From assembly GCF_047948215.1 (NCBI RefSeq), contig NC_134457.1, positions 89,552,898 to 89,616,897 on the forward strand: a stretch of DNA of 64,000 bases. The letters run 5' to 3'. The notes under the pieces are model-generated. The model did no database searches. It saw only the letters and a list, made by a program, of their open reading frames with translations, and was not told where the DNA came from. The translations under genes were made by a program, and so were the position numbers. Within the stretch, counting starts at the first letter, position 1. Each line of letters opens with the position of its first letter. The DNA comes from Lycorma delicatula. Its lineage: Eukaryota > Arthropoda > Insecta > Hemiptera > Fulgoridae. Shown one piece after another: positions 1 to 11,105 of the stretch.

Positions 1-3
1 TAG

Positions 4-144
4 GATAAATTGCAAGCGGCCAAACTAAATGATCGGACGGTCGGACGAGCAGATGTAATTCTACTGGATGCTGATGGTCGACAGAAGTTGAACATAACTT
101 TGAAACAAACGAAACAAGACCAGCATCTTGCTGAATATAATTAA
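4..144 (+). CDS. Unidentified open frame cut by the left edge
   Basis: In frame from base 4 there are 46 codons, beginning DKLQAAKLNDRTVGRADV and ending HLAEYN, then TAA TAA at 142-147. Bases 1-3 are TAG, either an in-frame stop or the AG of a splice acceptor. The base composition is less AT-rich than the flank and the peptide has an ordinary amino-acid mix, so it may be a last exon or the tail of a retroelement protein. I do not recognise the family. Parts of the nucleotide sequence (the GACAAGACCAGCAT-type motif) recur in diverged form near 680-700, which favours a repeat. Confidence 0.3.
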   Translation, partial: DKLQAAKLNDRTVGRADVILLDADGRQKLNITLKQTKQDQHLAEYN

Positions 145-1148
145 TAATACTAATTTAGTTCGCTTCGGCTTTGGATTTAATGAACATACCAGGTTCTTCC
201 GATGAGTAGGATGACTTCCTAATGAAAAGTATTAATAGTAATCTCAAAAGAAAATAAAAATTTTGGATTCATGATATAAAAATATTTTGCCACATTCTCT
301 AGCGTATTGAAAATTGTTTAAGACGATCATCGAACTTCAGAAAATGCATTGATCCTGTAGAAAAACATAGTCGCTTTAAGGTAACATTTAAAAATAAATT
401 TCCTACTGATTTTACGCTCAGCACGACAAACAGTCCGAAGAAAAATCAAACTTGTTTGCTGGTTGACAGATGGTCGAAAGTGTATTTATATCTGTACTTT
501 TCTGAATAGGTTAGCTAGAACAACTCTGATAGTACATCAATCTTTTGTTTTTATAGCGTTTACTGACGTAGTTCTATGCTGTCTTCTTTGGTTTGTCCAC
601 TTGCAATGGTCCGTACATTACAAAAAAAAACGTACCGATTGCAAAAGAACATCTGTTGCAATATTTCATTTCATTGCAAGCGGACAAACAAGACAAGACC
701 AGCATATATTTACGTCAAAAAATGCTGTAAAAAACAAACACTCACATTTTTTTGTTTTGCCTCCGTCAGGTCGCCAGGAGAATTACATTTGTCTTGCTCT
801 GATCAGATAGAGCGTAGGGTTCAGCGTGCTGTACCCTTGGACATGAATTATGCACAGAAAGAAAAATACAAACGGGTCATCGAATTCGAATCTGATCCTC
901 GTACTTCTTTTTAAATTGGTGCACAGAATTGAAGCCTAAGCGGTACGAAACACTAGGGTATTGAAGGGGATATTTCATCCCTCTACTCATCGCAGATTCT
1001 GGACGTCTAACTTGTTGCTGATCTTTCTAATTATCGTGCGGGTATTTAATTTTTAATAGCGGTTATATATTTGTTTTTATTCTAAGACGGACGGAGTTGG
1101 GGATTTCGTTACGGACCTTTGTATATAGGGTTTTGAAATGTTTTTACT
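145..1148. other. Non-coding stretch with a diverged repeat copy
   Basis: The 455-710 part shares short blocks with 75-135 (a GATGGTCGA-like block and a CAAGACCAGCAT block), as if an old element was duplicated. The overlapping open frames at 463-914 use these blocks in inconsistent phases and look like chance. The peptide ending YKRVIEFESDPRTSF (stop near 912) is not recognised. Confidence 0.25.
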
Positions 1149-1415
1149 AACCGGTTGGTCTAGTGGTAAACTCGTCACCGCAAATCAGCTGATTCCGAAG
1201 TCAAGAGTACTAAGGCTCAAATCCTAGTATAGGCAGTTACAAATACTAGATCATGGGTACCGGTGTTCTTCGGTGGTTGGGTTTCAATTAACCACACATC
1301 TCAGGAATGGTCGACCTGAGACTGTACAAGACTACACTTTTATTTACATTCATACGTATCATCATCCTCTGAAATAATACCTTACGGTGGTCCCGGAGGC
1401 TAAACAGAAAAAGAA
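1149..1415 (+). mobile_element. tRNA-derived SINE, head type 1
   Basis: The head has a polymerase III A-box-like block, GGTTGGTCTAGTGGTAAAC, and a B-box-like block, GGCTCAAATCC, about 60 bases later. The body leads into the tail CATCCTCTGAAATAATACC followed by TTACGGTGGTCCCGGAGG (1363-1400) and an A-rich end. The same tail sits at 45709-45742 and, reversed, at 48861-48895. No clear target-site duplication is visible. It is a SINE and not a working tRNA gene, because the acceptor and anticodon stems are not maintained. Confidence 0.6.
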
Positions 1416-3610
1416 AGTCACTTGGGTAATTCTTTCAGAAATTAGCAAGATATTTGCTTCTTTCTTCCAACGTCCTATAACTTTATATTATTATATAACT
1501 ATTTATTATTATTTAATATTAATTAAATAATATTAACCCGGCATTGCTGGCTTGGCCATATGTTACGCTGTTACTTGCGGTGAGCGCTCCGTTCACCATT
1601 CGGTTTTTTATATTCCGTAGTTCGATTATTGTCAATATAAAGACCTTAGTTTTTGGAGGGTGCAATGCACATGTGGTATCTCCAGGCGGTTGCCTGACTA
1701 ATAATTGTGAGACAAAGGAAGGATAGTGAAACTTTGTAAATTCTTATTTTTCATCTTCCTCTTACACCAACTGGAGTCAGGACTGGACTGAGTTCGCTAT
1801 CGTGGGATATCTTTCTTACTTCTTTCTTCTTTTTTCCTGAATTTCCGTGTTTGCTTGATTGTAAATATTTATAACCGTAACCTTAGAAAAGCCTGCGAGC
1901 ACCAAGAGGGACATCTGATGGAGAGTGCAGGCCTACGTCGGACGGCTGCAATATTTCTTCTCTATACTTGAAGCCTAAATACTGTTTTATGCAGTAAAAA
2001 ATATATAAATTTGACGTTCTTTAAAATACGAATTGTAGTTGTGTTAATTAATATTGTCCTGTATTATAGTAGAATAACTGTTCAACACTACTTGTTCTTA
2101 GTTAATATTAAAACTAATAGTTTTTGTTAATTGTCATTAATTGTGAAGCCTACCGATGGAAGTACACCGATAACAAGTAAAAAAAAAGTAAAAACTATAA
2201 ATTTGTTTTAATATGTGTATTATGCACCACAGAAAGAACATTTGTTATAACAGATCATCGGAAATGATTCCGTACACTGACTATCGATGGATTTGTTTTA
2301 TATTCGTTCTTAGTCTCTTACTTTTCGACTTATGTAAGGAAAGAAAAAATTAAATTACAATTAGAAAGTAAATCAAAATCAGTCCGCTTGAAATTTTGTC
2401 TTATTCCACTTTTGAGTTTAAAAATTCTAAATCTCGGATTAAAAAATTCTTTTTGTATATGGTGTATGTTTTTTTTATGTTCTTGCGCGTGTGTTTTGGC
2501 CTCAGTATAATTTTATTAATATTAAAATTTCGTTTTAAATTTCTATATTAAAAGATTGTTTCTATTGTTATTTTTTTCATAAAATCTAATGAGAAATCGA
2601 GAAACAATTTCTACGTAAATACTATACTTATTTCAAAAAAATTTCAATGTGTGTGTTTTTTAATCATTGAAAAAAGAATTTAATAAAAGTTTTCCCACCC
2701 TTCAAAAAATAATTATTTAAAAAAATGTTAAAGTTTCAACTGATTTTCTCCTTTAAATGAAGCGATATTAGATTAGTAACAATATTCAGTTCCTATCAGA
2801 TCATTAGTAATATCCCTAAAAATAAATAAATTTCTATAATTTTTTTTGTAATTTTTTACTGTTAAAATCTATATACTTGAATTTTCTTTGATTATCTGTA
2901 AATTAGTGATTATCAGATTGGCTATAATTTATCGGAAGATTAGAGTGTAATAAATCCTAACCCCAAAAAGTAGAGTTCTTTTATCTTTTTACTGTTTCAA
3001 CTTAAGAGTACTTACATAACGTTTTTTGAAGTATTTGTTTAATCGGAGCTCTTATAAATGAACTGTTTAATAACATTTTCAGATGTTTTAGAACTCTGGT
3101 CATTAAATAAGAAAAATACGCTTTTGAGGTATGGTGTTACAGGAGGATGTTAAAAATCATGTCGGTTGATGATTAGAAACGAGATCTTTAAAGGATTAGA
3201 AGAAACAAAATAGATTTGATAGTAAATATATTAAGTCATCTAGGTTTAATAAATTTGATAAAAGAGGAAGTATACAAAGTAAAAAATGTAAAAGAAGACA
3301 AAAACTCGAATATATAAAACAGATAATTTAGGATGCAATAAATTTGATAATTTTTTGAAAACTAGCATCAAAAAATAGAGGAAGTAGCATATTTTTTTTA
3401 GTGACTAAAAAAAACCAAGATTACTTATGAAGTTTTAAACTGGGAATATGAATATTCTTAAAATAAATTTTTAATATTTCGATATATCAACTTAAAAAAT
3501 TATTTTTAATTTTATATTAATATTGTTTTGTATCTTTTGAAGTGAGCTTTATTAGGATTGATGCATAGTTGCACCTAGGTATTTAAATACCTCAAAATAT
3601 TGTACGAAGG
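1416..3610. other. AT-rich DNA, no gene seen
   Basis: Long A- and T-runs and no conserved open frame. A moderately GC-rich patch at 1870-1965 (AGAAAAGCCTGCGAGCACC onward) may be an old repeat fragment. The 60-codon frame at 1544-1726 lacks any recognisable motif. Confidence 0.4.
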
Positions 3611-3794
3611 GTATTAGGAAAGTCTTGCAGTACAAGGGAATACCGTCGTACTGCCGTCGTAATACCGTCGTAATTTGTAACCTTAGGCGTTTACAAATTA
3701 GCGCATATTTAGACAAGTTCCAACTTGCACTTTGCCGCTAACTGTTTCAGTGTCATTTGTTTTTTAGCTGTGTTAATGAAAAGAGGTACTGACA

Positions 3795-5139
3795 TCGTCG
3801 TGGTCGAAAACTGAATATCGGTTAACTTTGCGCTACAATTTTGAACGTGGGTTAAGTATCGATCAATGTTTAGAGGAAATGGCTCCTGTACTTGGAGAGG
3901 ATTTTTCTACCACCAATTAGAGTGCCCTTGGTCATTAATAGTTCAGCAGTTGATGCTATTCTGAGAGATCACCTGTACGTTACGAAGCTTTTTTGTACAC
4001 TTTGGGTGCCGCATAATTTGACCGACAATAAAATGCCATATTATGTTTCATGCTCCCGTGAAATGCCGATAAAGTATGAAAATGGGAAATATCCCTACGT
4101 GAACAGTATTATGACAGGTGTTGAAACTTGTCTGTACTATTATGACATCCTGACGGAAACTAAGAACAAATTGTGGGTTTTCGAAGATAAGGAGACCCTC
4201 CCCCGAAGTTGTTCATCCATTTATATGGATGGGCGGCAGTGATGAAACAGGTGGACTCTGGAGCCCCTCAGCCAAAAGACCGTATTCCCGATGGCAAGGA
4301 AGACAACGAGACAAGGTAGTCAAGAAAGATAAGCTGGAAACCAAGACCTCCAAAGACACAGGTGAAAATAAAGGCTGGAGATCAAGGGAGTGACGTCGAG
4401 GTGGTGTGGAGCCTTCGTTCGTCCGCGCTTGCGTGGATGGGCGACGGTGATGATACACGGGAACTCTAGATCCCCCGAGCTGAAGGCACCTCCCGGGGCT
4501 GTGTATTGCGGGTCCGGCCCCGGTTGGGAAGTTGGTGAGGTGGAGGTTTAGTTGGTAGGGCCAGTTATACATACGCGCTTTAACAACATCTTGCGGAACC
4601 TGTTAGCGAGCCCAACACTCGTTTTCGTCCGTAAATGGGATTCCTACCCCTCACCAGAGAAAAAAAAATCAGTAAAGAAGAGAATGGTGGGCGTATTTTT
4701 TAGTATAAGAGTAGTTTTAGAGAGAGTTGTGTTAGAAATTCAGTAGACAGTTAGAGGGAAGTGGTATACGGAGGAATGCCTGCTTTAAGTTGTCGAAACT
4801 CTTAAGAAGCTGCGCCCGTGGGCACATGGTTTCTTAACCGCCATAACGCTCTAGCGCACCGCTCCTAAGTTTGCTCCGAGAATTTGCCAGCATTGGAATA
4901 AAACTGTTAGAGCACCCTCCCTACAGTCCTGACCACGTTCCATGTAACTTGGCACTATCCCCCAGGTGAAGAATCGACTAAAAGGGCGAACCTTACGAGC
5001 GATGATAACCTCCTAAGGGCTTGGGACCTTAAGGGTGCCCAGATCTCTAACGAAACATGGTAAGGTTTCTCTGAAGACTGGTTTCGAAGAATGGGAAAAA
5101 TGTACAGCGTGTGGTGGAAATTATTTTGAAAAGCTATAA
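3795..5139 (+). pseudogene. Mariner-family transposase pseudogene
   Basis: Recognisable blocks appear in order. The N-terminal helix-turn-helix region reads YRLTLRYNFERGLSIDQC (from 3816). After a frame change come DHLYVTKLF and LWVPHNLTDNK (about 3970-4030). Next is TGVETCLYYYD (about 4113-4145), where the family normally has TGDETW-x-YYYD, so the first catalytic Asp is replaced by Val. WVFEDKE follows. After a foreign insert of about 430 bases the frame resumes at KKRMVGVFF (4676 on), then WYTEECL, the LEHPPYSPD-type region, and QVKNRLKGR. The end is NYFEKL with TAA at 5137-5139. Frameshifts, stops and the lost Asp make it non-functional. The order and spacing of blocks leave little doubt about the family. 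Confidence 0.8.
4205..4645. mobile_element. GC-rich insertion inside the mariner transposase
   Basis: This block is much richer in G and C than anything near it and interrupts the transposase frame between the DPPPK-type region and the KKRMVGVFF block. It contains GATCCCCCGAGCTGAAGG, CACCTCCCGGGGCTG and GGTTTAGTTGGTAGGG, a style I associate with 3' ends of non-LTR retrotransposons in insects. The flanks GACCCTCCCCCGAAG (about 4193-4207) and ACCCCTCACCAGAG (about 4648-4661) are similar and could be an aged target-site duplication. The reverse-strand open frame across it is proline- and serine-rich and unrecognised. Element identity is inferred. Confidence 0.45.
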
Positions 5140-5171
5140 AAAATAAAGTCGTATTGCAAAACTTTCCTAGT

Positions 5172-6084
5172 GTCTTTTGTTATTTAAGATAATTTGACTA
5201 TGTTTTATGGTATCTAAAACAGAACGCCATCGCACACTATCGATTGTGTTCTAAATCTATATTTATGAAAAGTTAAAAATTTCCTTAGAAAATAATTGAA
5301 TAAATAAAGTCGTAAGGGTTAATTAATTTTTTTTTTAATTTACTTCAAGAAATTTAGAATTTAAAATCGAAGGAAGAGTTAAATTTTAAAATCTTTAAAA
5401 TTTTCTGACTTAGAGAAAAGAGAAATGTTTTGATTTTTGATTAAATAAAATCGAATAAACTTCTTTCAGGTTTTTTAAAAATTTATTCTCTGTAATCATA
5501 ATTACAGTTTCGTTATATGTTATTTGGATAATCTTGTTTGATTGATAATATAACTAGATTCCAGTTATTATCAATTAGGATATTAAGATAGGTTTAATCA
5601 TTATCTAGATTACAGTCTAGGAAATCCTGTGGGAGTTGCTACACAGTTAACAGATATTAATCATGTCAATAATAACGTAACACGTATAATATATAGGCTT
5701 CACACATGAACGCGCATTTAAATTACATAACGAACTTTTACTATGCTGTTAATTTAAATCGTGATTCTTACTTTATTCCTTACATTATAAATTATATAAT
5801 TTATTCAATAAATCTAATTCATAATAATTAATTTTTGTACGGTATTAGTATTATTTGATAGAATTTCTTTGTTACGGAACCTACCTGAACACAATATTTC
5901 GTCGTCAATTTGAGATTTTATTTTTAAAAAAAGAAATTACTTTTTCTATAAATTTATAATGAATGTAATATTGAAGTTGTTAACAAAGTAAGATAATCCT
6001 TAAAAACTTTCAACAGTAAGATAGAAAAAATAAATTTTGCAAATGTTCTGCTTACATAAATCTATTTTTTGGTATGAGTTAGAT
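5172..6084. other. AT-rich DNA, no gene seen
   Basis: No recognisable coding sequence or repeat family shared within the window. Confidence 0.4.
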
Positions 6085-6700
6085 AAAATTCAAAAGTTTT
6101 AAGTGAAAACTGTAGGGTTGTGACACGTCATTTTAAAGGGCATTTAAAAACATAAGATTTTGGATAAAAACCTGTAAGCCATCCAGGTACGACAGTCTTA
6201 ACAAAATGGTGATTATTTAATATTTTCAGAACCAATTTCAAACACGGTTGTGAGTTGGGTGTTATTTTCTGCCGTGAATACTTTTATCACTCATAGAGTC
6301 CTAAAAGTAGTTTTGAGAATGAAGGTAAAAGGTAAAAGGTAAAACAAGTCATCTGTGAATGTTAGAGTAAGAATAACAATGCTAGAAAGGGTAGAAAATA
6401 ACACGAATCAATTATTATAATCTGGCGGAAATATAAAATATTGTTAACATTTCAAACGTGATTTACATTCCATCCTAAATTAGTAGTCTCATATGACAAT
6501 TTAATTTTGAGGTAGGAAGATTTACTAAATTTTAAGTATTTTTAGTATTTCATTTTTGACCAATTATTTAAGAAGCACGGTAGAACACTTTTGAAACTAG
6601 CTGTGAAAATATTAATTGGTCGCCATTTTGGTTTGGGTTGTGTCGTAATCCGAGTTTATTAAAATCAGAATTTTTGTTTTTCAATGCCCTTTGAAAATGT
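6085..6700. mobile_element. Foldback element, family E copy 1
   Basis: The left arm has GGGTTGTGACACGTCATTTT then AAAGGGCATTTAAAAACA (about 6114-6153), with an AACAAAATGGTGATTATTT block soon after. The right arm carries the reverse complement: GGTCGCCATTTTGG (about 6619) and TTTTTGTTTTTCAATGCCCTTTGAAAA (about 6671). The arms therefore pair over an imperfect inverted repeat exceeding 100 bases. Three other loci share it (26880, 45761 and 51690). No coding capacity. Confidence 0.55.
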
Positions 6701-8573
6701 ATAAAACAAGCTTACCGTTTTCGTTTAAGGTACATTTTTATTTACGTTTTATGTGATACAATATCTCTTTACTGAATGAATATATTAGAATAGAAATTAT
6801 GAAGAGAAATCCAGATATTTTTAAATCTGTACAAAATGAATACAAAATGAATCTGTACAAAATAGATGTAACTGAGTGCTTTCTAAAGCACGATATTTGT
6901 CATGAGTTCCTAAGAGATAAAATGAACGACTCACGACTGCGTCAGTTATACGGATGATTATTCAAGGTAAAAGCTACAAATTTTAATGACATATTTCTTA
7001 TAAAAGTTTTAAGGAAATCGAGATAATGAATTAAATTAACCGATATTTTACAGCTTAGATTATATTTTCATATTTGTTACTGCGCGTGTAATATTAATCA
7101 TACGTAATAGATGCTCTGTTCTTTACTTTCTTGCAAAGACTTTAGTTTCTACTTGACTGCGCTACGAGAAAAGCTTAAAGGCTTAATATTTCATTTACTT
7201 TATTTATAAGAGAACACATACGTTTATTTTTAATTTGCATTCATTATTACGTGATGATATCATTGAAGCGTGGTGGGAATGTAAAAGATGTAGGTTTGAT
7301 GGAATATATTTTTTTTCTTTACCTATTTATTGTTTTTTTTTGGGTTTTTTATCGTACTGTATTTATATGATAGCAGAAAAGGATCCCTGTTAAATTGAGT
7401 AAGAGGTCAGCCAAATAATTTGCGTGCAGTTGTTTTTTGTTATCGTAATATATTGATATTTGAATCGTGGGTGTTAAAATAGGAAGAGAAATACTTAAAT
7501 AATTTTGAAGTGTGATGTGGAGGAGAATAAAGAAAATGAAATGGATAGACATAAAATGAAGAGTGAGGAAATTAAAGCAGAATAAGAAAGGAACAGAATT
7601 TGATGACGATGATGAAATAGGAAAACCATTTCGGTTTGGATATAGCCTACATAGAGAATGTTTTCGATCAAATATCAGGGAGGAATTGGAAGGAAAGAGA
7701 GAAAGATAAAGAAAAAAGTATGATAATGCTTACAGGTATTACAGAGAAAGTTCTGTAAGGATATAAAGAAAGGTGCTAAAGACAAAAATGATTCTCAGGA
7801 TAAAGAATATGGAGGACATTCAGTTGAAACCTCTCGGAAGATAGATTTACTCAAAAAAAAAAGATTTCTATTTCTCATTTCCCTTACAGTTTTTTTATAT
7901 GATATTACTCTTATTTATAATATTAGTAGATTTCCCTTTTGTAAATCCTTTGGGACATTGGTAAAAAAAAAAACAGTAAACAGCTAATTAAATTTAAAAA
8001 CAAATTCGAGATGATTTAATTGAACTTAAAAATAAATGAAATGTAGAAAATTTGAAAATATTTTAAAATATATACACACCGATTGACCTTGTTATAATTT
8101 AGTAAAATGATTTTAAGTGAAGATGTGTTTTGGTTAAAGCATTCAAACCAACATTTTGCGTGTCCGGTAGTAAATCAGGCGATGTGACGTCAAACTATAA
8201 TATACCGTACTATTAACCCACTCGCTATGGTCGACCATTACTAACACGAATAAGCAATAAAACTTAATATGAATTAAATTAAACTCTCTAGTTTTGTACA
8301 AACTTATTTATTATTTATATATGTATAAAGTATGTATTTAATTTATTCTGATTAAGGGAAAGTATATTTACGTAAAATTAAGAATATCATTGATGATTAA
8401 TTTATTAACAATAAGCTTTATTAAAACGAAGGTCATCCAATAGGATTATGTAGAAAATCGTTTGGATCGGTAAAAGTAAATTAAAAACCTCTGTGTATTT
8501 TATACTTTTATTAACTGAAATAAATAAAAATAATTATATAAAAGTAAATTTCTGTGTTCACACATATACACAC

Positions 8574-8609
<36 letters not shown>

Positions 8610-9356
8610 GAGAGAGAGAGGTATGCCTATGACATCTATGAGATCTGTCTGTATGACATGTATGTCAAATAAACACTTTTCCTCTATTTGTATTTCTACA
8701 AATAAATCCGAATCAAGTCGTTGTATTTCGTAATTTTATTCTATTTTTTAGAATTTCAAAACTAACATGTATGAAATTAAAAAAAAATAATTTATTTTAC
8801 ACTATTTCTAATAATAAATACTGAAAACAAAAATAAATAGAATACTTTACTATATTTATCTTAGATTTATTTCTGATTAAATTTTATTTATAACAACAAG
8901 GTCATATTTATAACATCGTCTTGATTTTCTGTTATGTTCCAATCTCGTCTTTTCTACAACAAATAATTTTGTAATTTTATTTTTATACGTTCTCTAGTTC
9001 ATAGAAAATGAAATATGAATTTAATAATATTCATCCATCAAATTAAATTTTCTTCTCTTTGAGAACAGTGGGAAACTCGCGTAAAATTGGAGAATTTTTT
9101 TAAAGATGATGAAATAATGAAACTACTTTGTTATGAAAGAAAAAATAATCACTCGAGGCTTATAACAAAGAGTTTTTTTATTACTGTAAAAAAATAAACC
9201 CTCGTCATAATTTATTTTATTTCTAATTTTTAGGAGTTTCATATTCTGAAAATACAAATTTCATTTCAAAATTCTGTGTATATAGATGTGGATTAACATC
9301 TATTTAGTTTTGTAATACAAAACAAAAATCATGAACTTCCGGTGCTAGCTAGTACA
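6701..9356. other. AT-rich DNA with a GA microsatellite
   Basis: Apart from the microsatellite at 8577-8620 I see only simple AT-rich sequence. A purine-rich patch at about 7540-7850 (many GAAAG and AAGAAA words) has reverse-strand open frames that look compositional. Confidence 0.4.
8577..8620. repeat. (GA)n microsatellite
   Basis: About 22 GA units with a single GT interruption near 8607. Confidence 0.95.
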
Positions 9357-10056
9357 TTTTTCCTTGTATGAAGCAAAGGAAGTATTGTGATCGCGAAAAA
9401 TTTCGGTTTTCAGATTTCAACATAAATATCCATTTTGACCATCCCTGAATCCATTTTGACTAGTTTCGGCGTGACGTCTGTACGTACGTACGTATGTATA
9501 TATCTCGCATAATTCAAAAACGATTAGCCGTAGGATGTTGAAATTTTCGATTTAGTACTGGTGTAACATCTTACATTCTCTTTTGATTGCAATCGACTGA
9601 ATCAAAAGTGTCCAAAAAAGCCCAAAATTAAAAAAAAAATTGGATTTTTGACTTTACTGCAGTAATAAGCCCTCATTGAGAGCTTTTCAACGATATTATA
9701 CGATAAATAAGTGGGTACTTATTTTTATTGGTTCTACAGTTATGGCCAAATAAATTTTTAATTAATATTTGGAAATATTTGGATCTTCACACATCGGTTA
9801 GAATCAAACTTCATTTCCATTTTTTTAACTTTCTTTTTAATTGAAATATATTGATTTAAACCTATTGATATTATTAATCTCTGATTGTAAAAAAAATTAT
9901 GATAAATAATAATTTAATAATAACAATAAAAAAAATATGAAAAAATATCAGAAGTAATTAATGACATAAAATTGTATGTATTTTTCATTTAAAAAAAAAA
10001 CGTGTCAATGTAATTTAATATCCGTACAAGAAAATCATGTAGTGTTCACATCAGAT
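9357..10056 (+). mobile_element. Short non-autonomous element, family A copy 1
   Basis: Begins near TCCTTGTATGAAGCAAAGG then AAGTATTGTGATCGCGAAAA. It includes TTTTGACTAGTTTCGGCGTG and a GTACGTACGTACGT run, and ends GTACAAGAAAATCATGTAGTG, TTCACATCAGATTTT. Four more copies exist in this window (14221, 41909, 59087 reversed, 59817). No open frame is conserved between copies. Confidence 0.8.
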
Positions 10057-10759
10057 TTTTTTTTGTTGATCATATTAGTGGTTGGAACTGTATTAAACGA
10101 TTTATATCTCTGAATCTTTATTAAACACTACTTGTAAGAATATATTAGTTAATAAAAGTTATATAAAATCATCGAAAAATCTGTTATAATTGATACCATT
10201 GAACATTTTTTGAAAAATATTCTCTAGTAGATGGGCGATAGAATAATCTACCAATTCAGATGGGCATATTTTTAAACTTGAAGTGGCCCTTGATGTTTCA
10301 ACCGAAATTTTTCCCGGAAGACGTCTTGCCTAATTTTTGATGGAGAACCCAAATCAGATCTCAAAACCCGGAGGGCTAATAGCCCGCATTTACCCGAACT
10401 GAATTGGTAGATTACTCCGTATATATAAACGCATCCTCTTTATTTCAGGAATTTTTTATTTATAAAAATATATAGAACCCTGTTTCATTAATGTTTTTAT
10501 TAGATAATAAAATACTGAAGGTTGTGATCGTAAACATTAGTTTAAATTTTATAATTTTGTGGAGAATTAAATTTTAGCTCTGCAGAAATATAGGAACAGT
10601 TCGGCAATATTTAAATTTCTTTGTTTAGTATTTTTTGTTTTGATTTTCCATTATCAATTTCCCTCATTTGTTTTGTTATAATATTTAGGGATAAATCAAA
10701 TTAAATTTTGTTTAATATTAATTCTATTCAATAACCTTTTAACTTACTGTAATTATCGT
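10057..10759. other. Non-coding stretch, possible degraded repeat
   Basis: Contains a moderately GC-rich patch (10250-10420) with AGAATAATCTACCAATTCAG near its start and CTGAATTGGTAGATTACTCC near its end. These are inverted copies of each other, so this is probably a further short inverted-repeat element of about 190 bases (10230-10420). Confidence 0.45.
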
Positions 10760-11105
10760 TACTTCCCCGGCTAGTTCTATTGCTGCTGCAGCAACAAAAC
10801 TGTAAAGGGAAAGTTAATCGATCGGCCAAAATTTTGAATATCGAGAATACTTCAAAATTCAACGTTTCAACATCCCCGTAACCCAAAAAATACAAAAAAA
10901 GTTTTAGAAATTTTCGAAAGAAGCATGTACGTACGGCGTTGGCCTTTATTTTGATTGATATCTTCTGACTGACTGCATAAATTATTTGATATGATTAAAA
11001 AAATTCCGAGCATTAACGGGATTAAATTTTAGACAAAATTAAGAAAAGGGAGGAGTAGTTTTCAATATTTTGTATAGTAGTGGAAGAAAACTATCTTTAG
11101 TACAA
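10760..11105 (+). mobile_element. Short repeat, family B copy 1
   Basis: Starts TACTTCCCCGGCTAGTTCTA and has TTTCAACATCCCCGTAACCC, AGAAATTTTCGAAAGAAGC then ATGTACGTACGG and TTTTGATTGATATCTTCTGAC. The same blocks in the same order occur at 13099-13445. The 3' boundary is unclear. Confidence 0.6.

Larger units (their letters stand above)
3614..5171 (+). mobile_element. Mariner-like DNA transposon, broken but with both ends
   Basis: The left end TTAGGAAAGTCTTGCAGTAC (3614-3633) is matched in reverse by GTATTGCAAAACTTTCCTA (5151-5169), giving imperfect terminal inverted repeats of about 20 bases. TA precedes the left end, the target used by mariners. The element holds a decayed transposase and a GC-rich insert. 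A short GTCGTAATACC tandem repeat lies just inside the left end (3640-3675). Total length is about 1.56 kb including the insert. Confidence 0.75.

Noticed and set aside
1149..1250. A tRNA gene on the + strand
   Set aside because: The stems do not pair, and the sequence runs into the shared SINE tail.
4213..4572. 119-codon minus-strand frame
   Set aside because: It lies in the GC-rich insert, with Pro/Ser/Arg composition expected from that base content and no recognised family.
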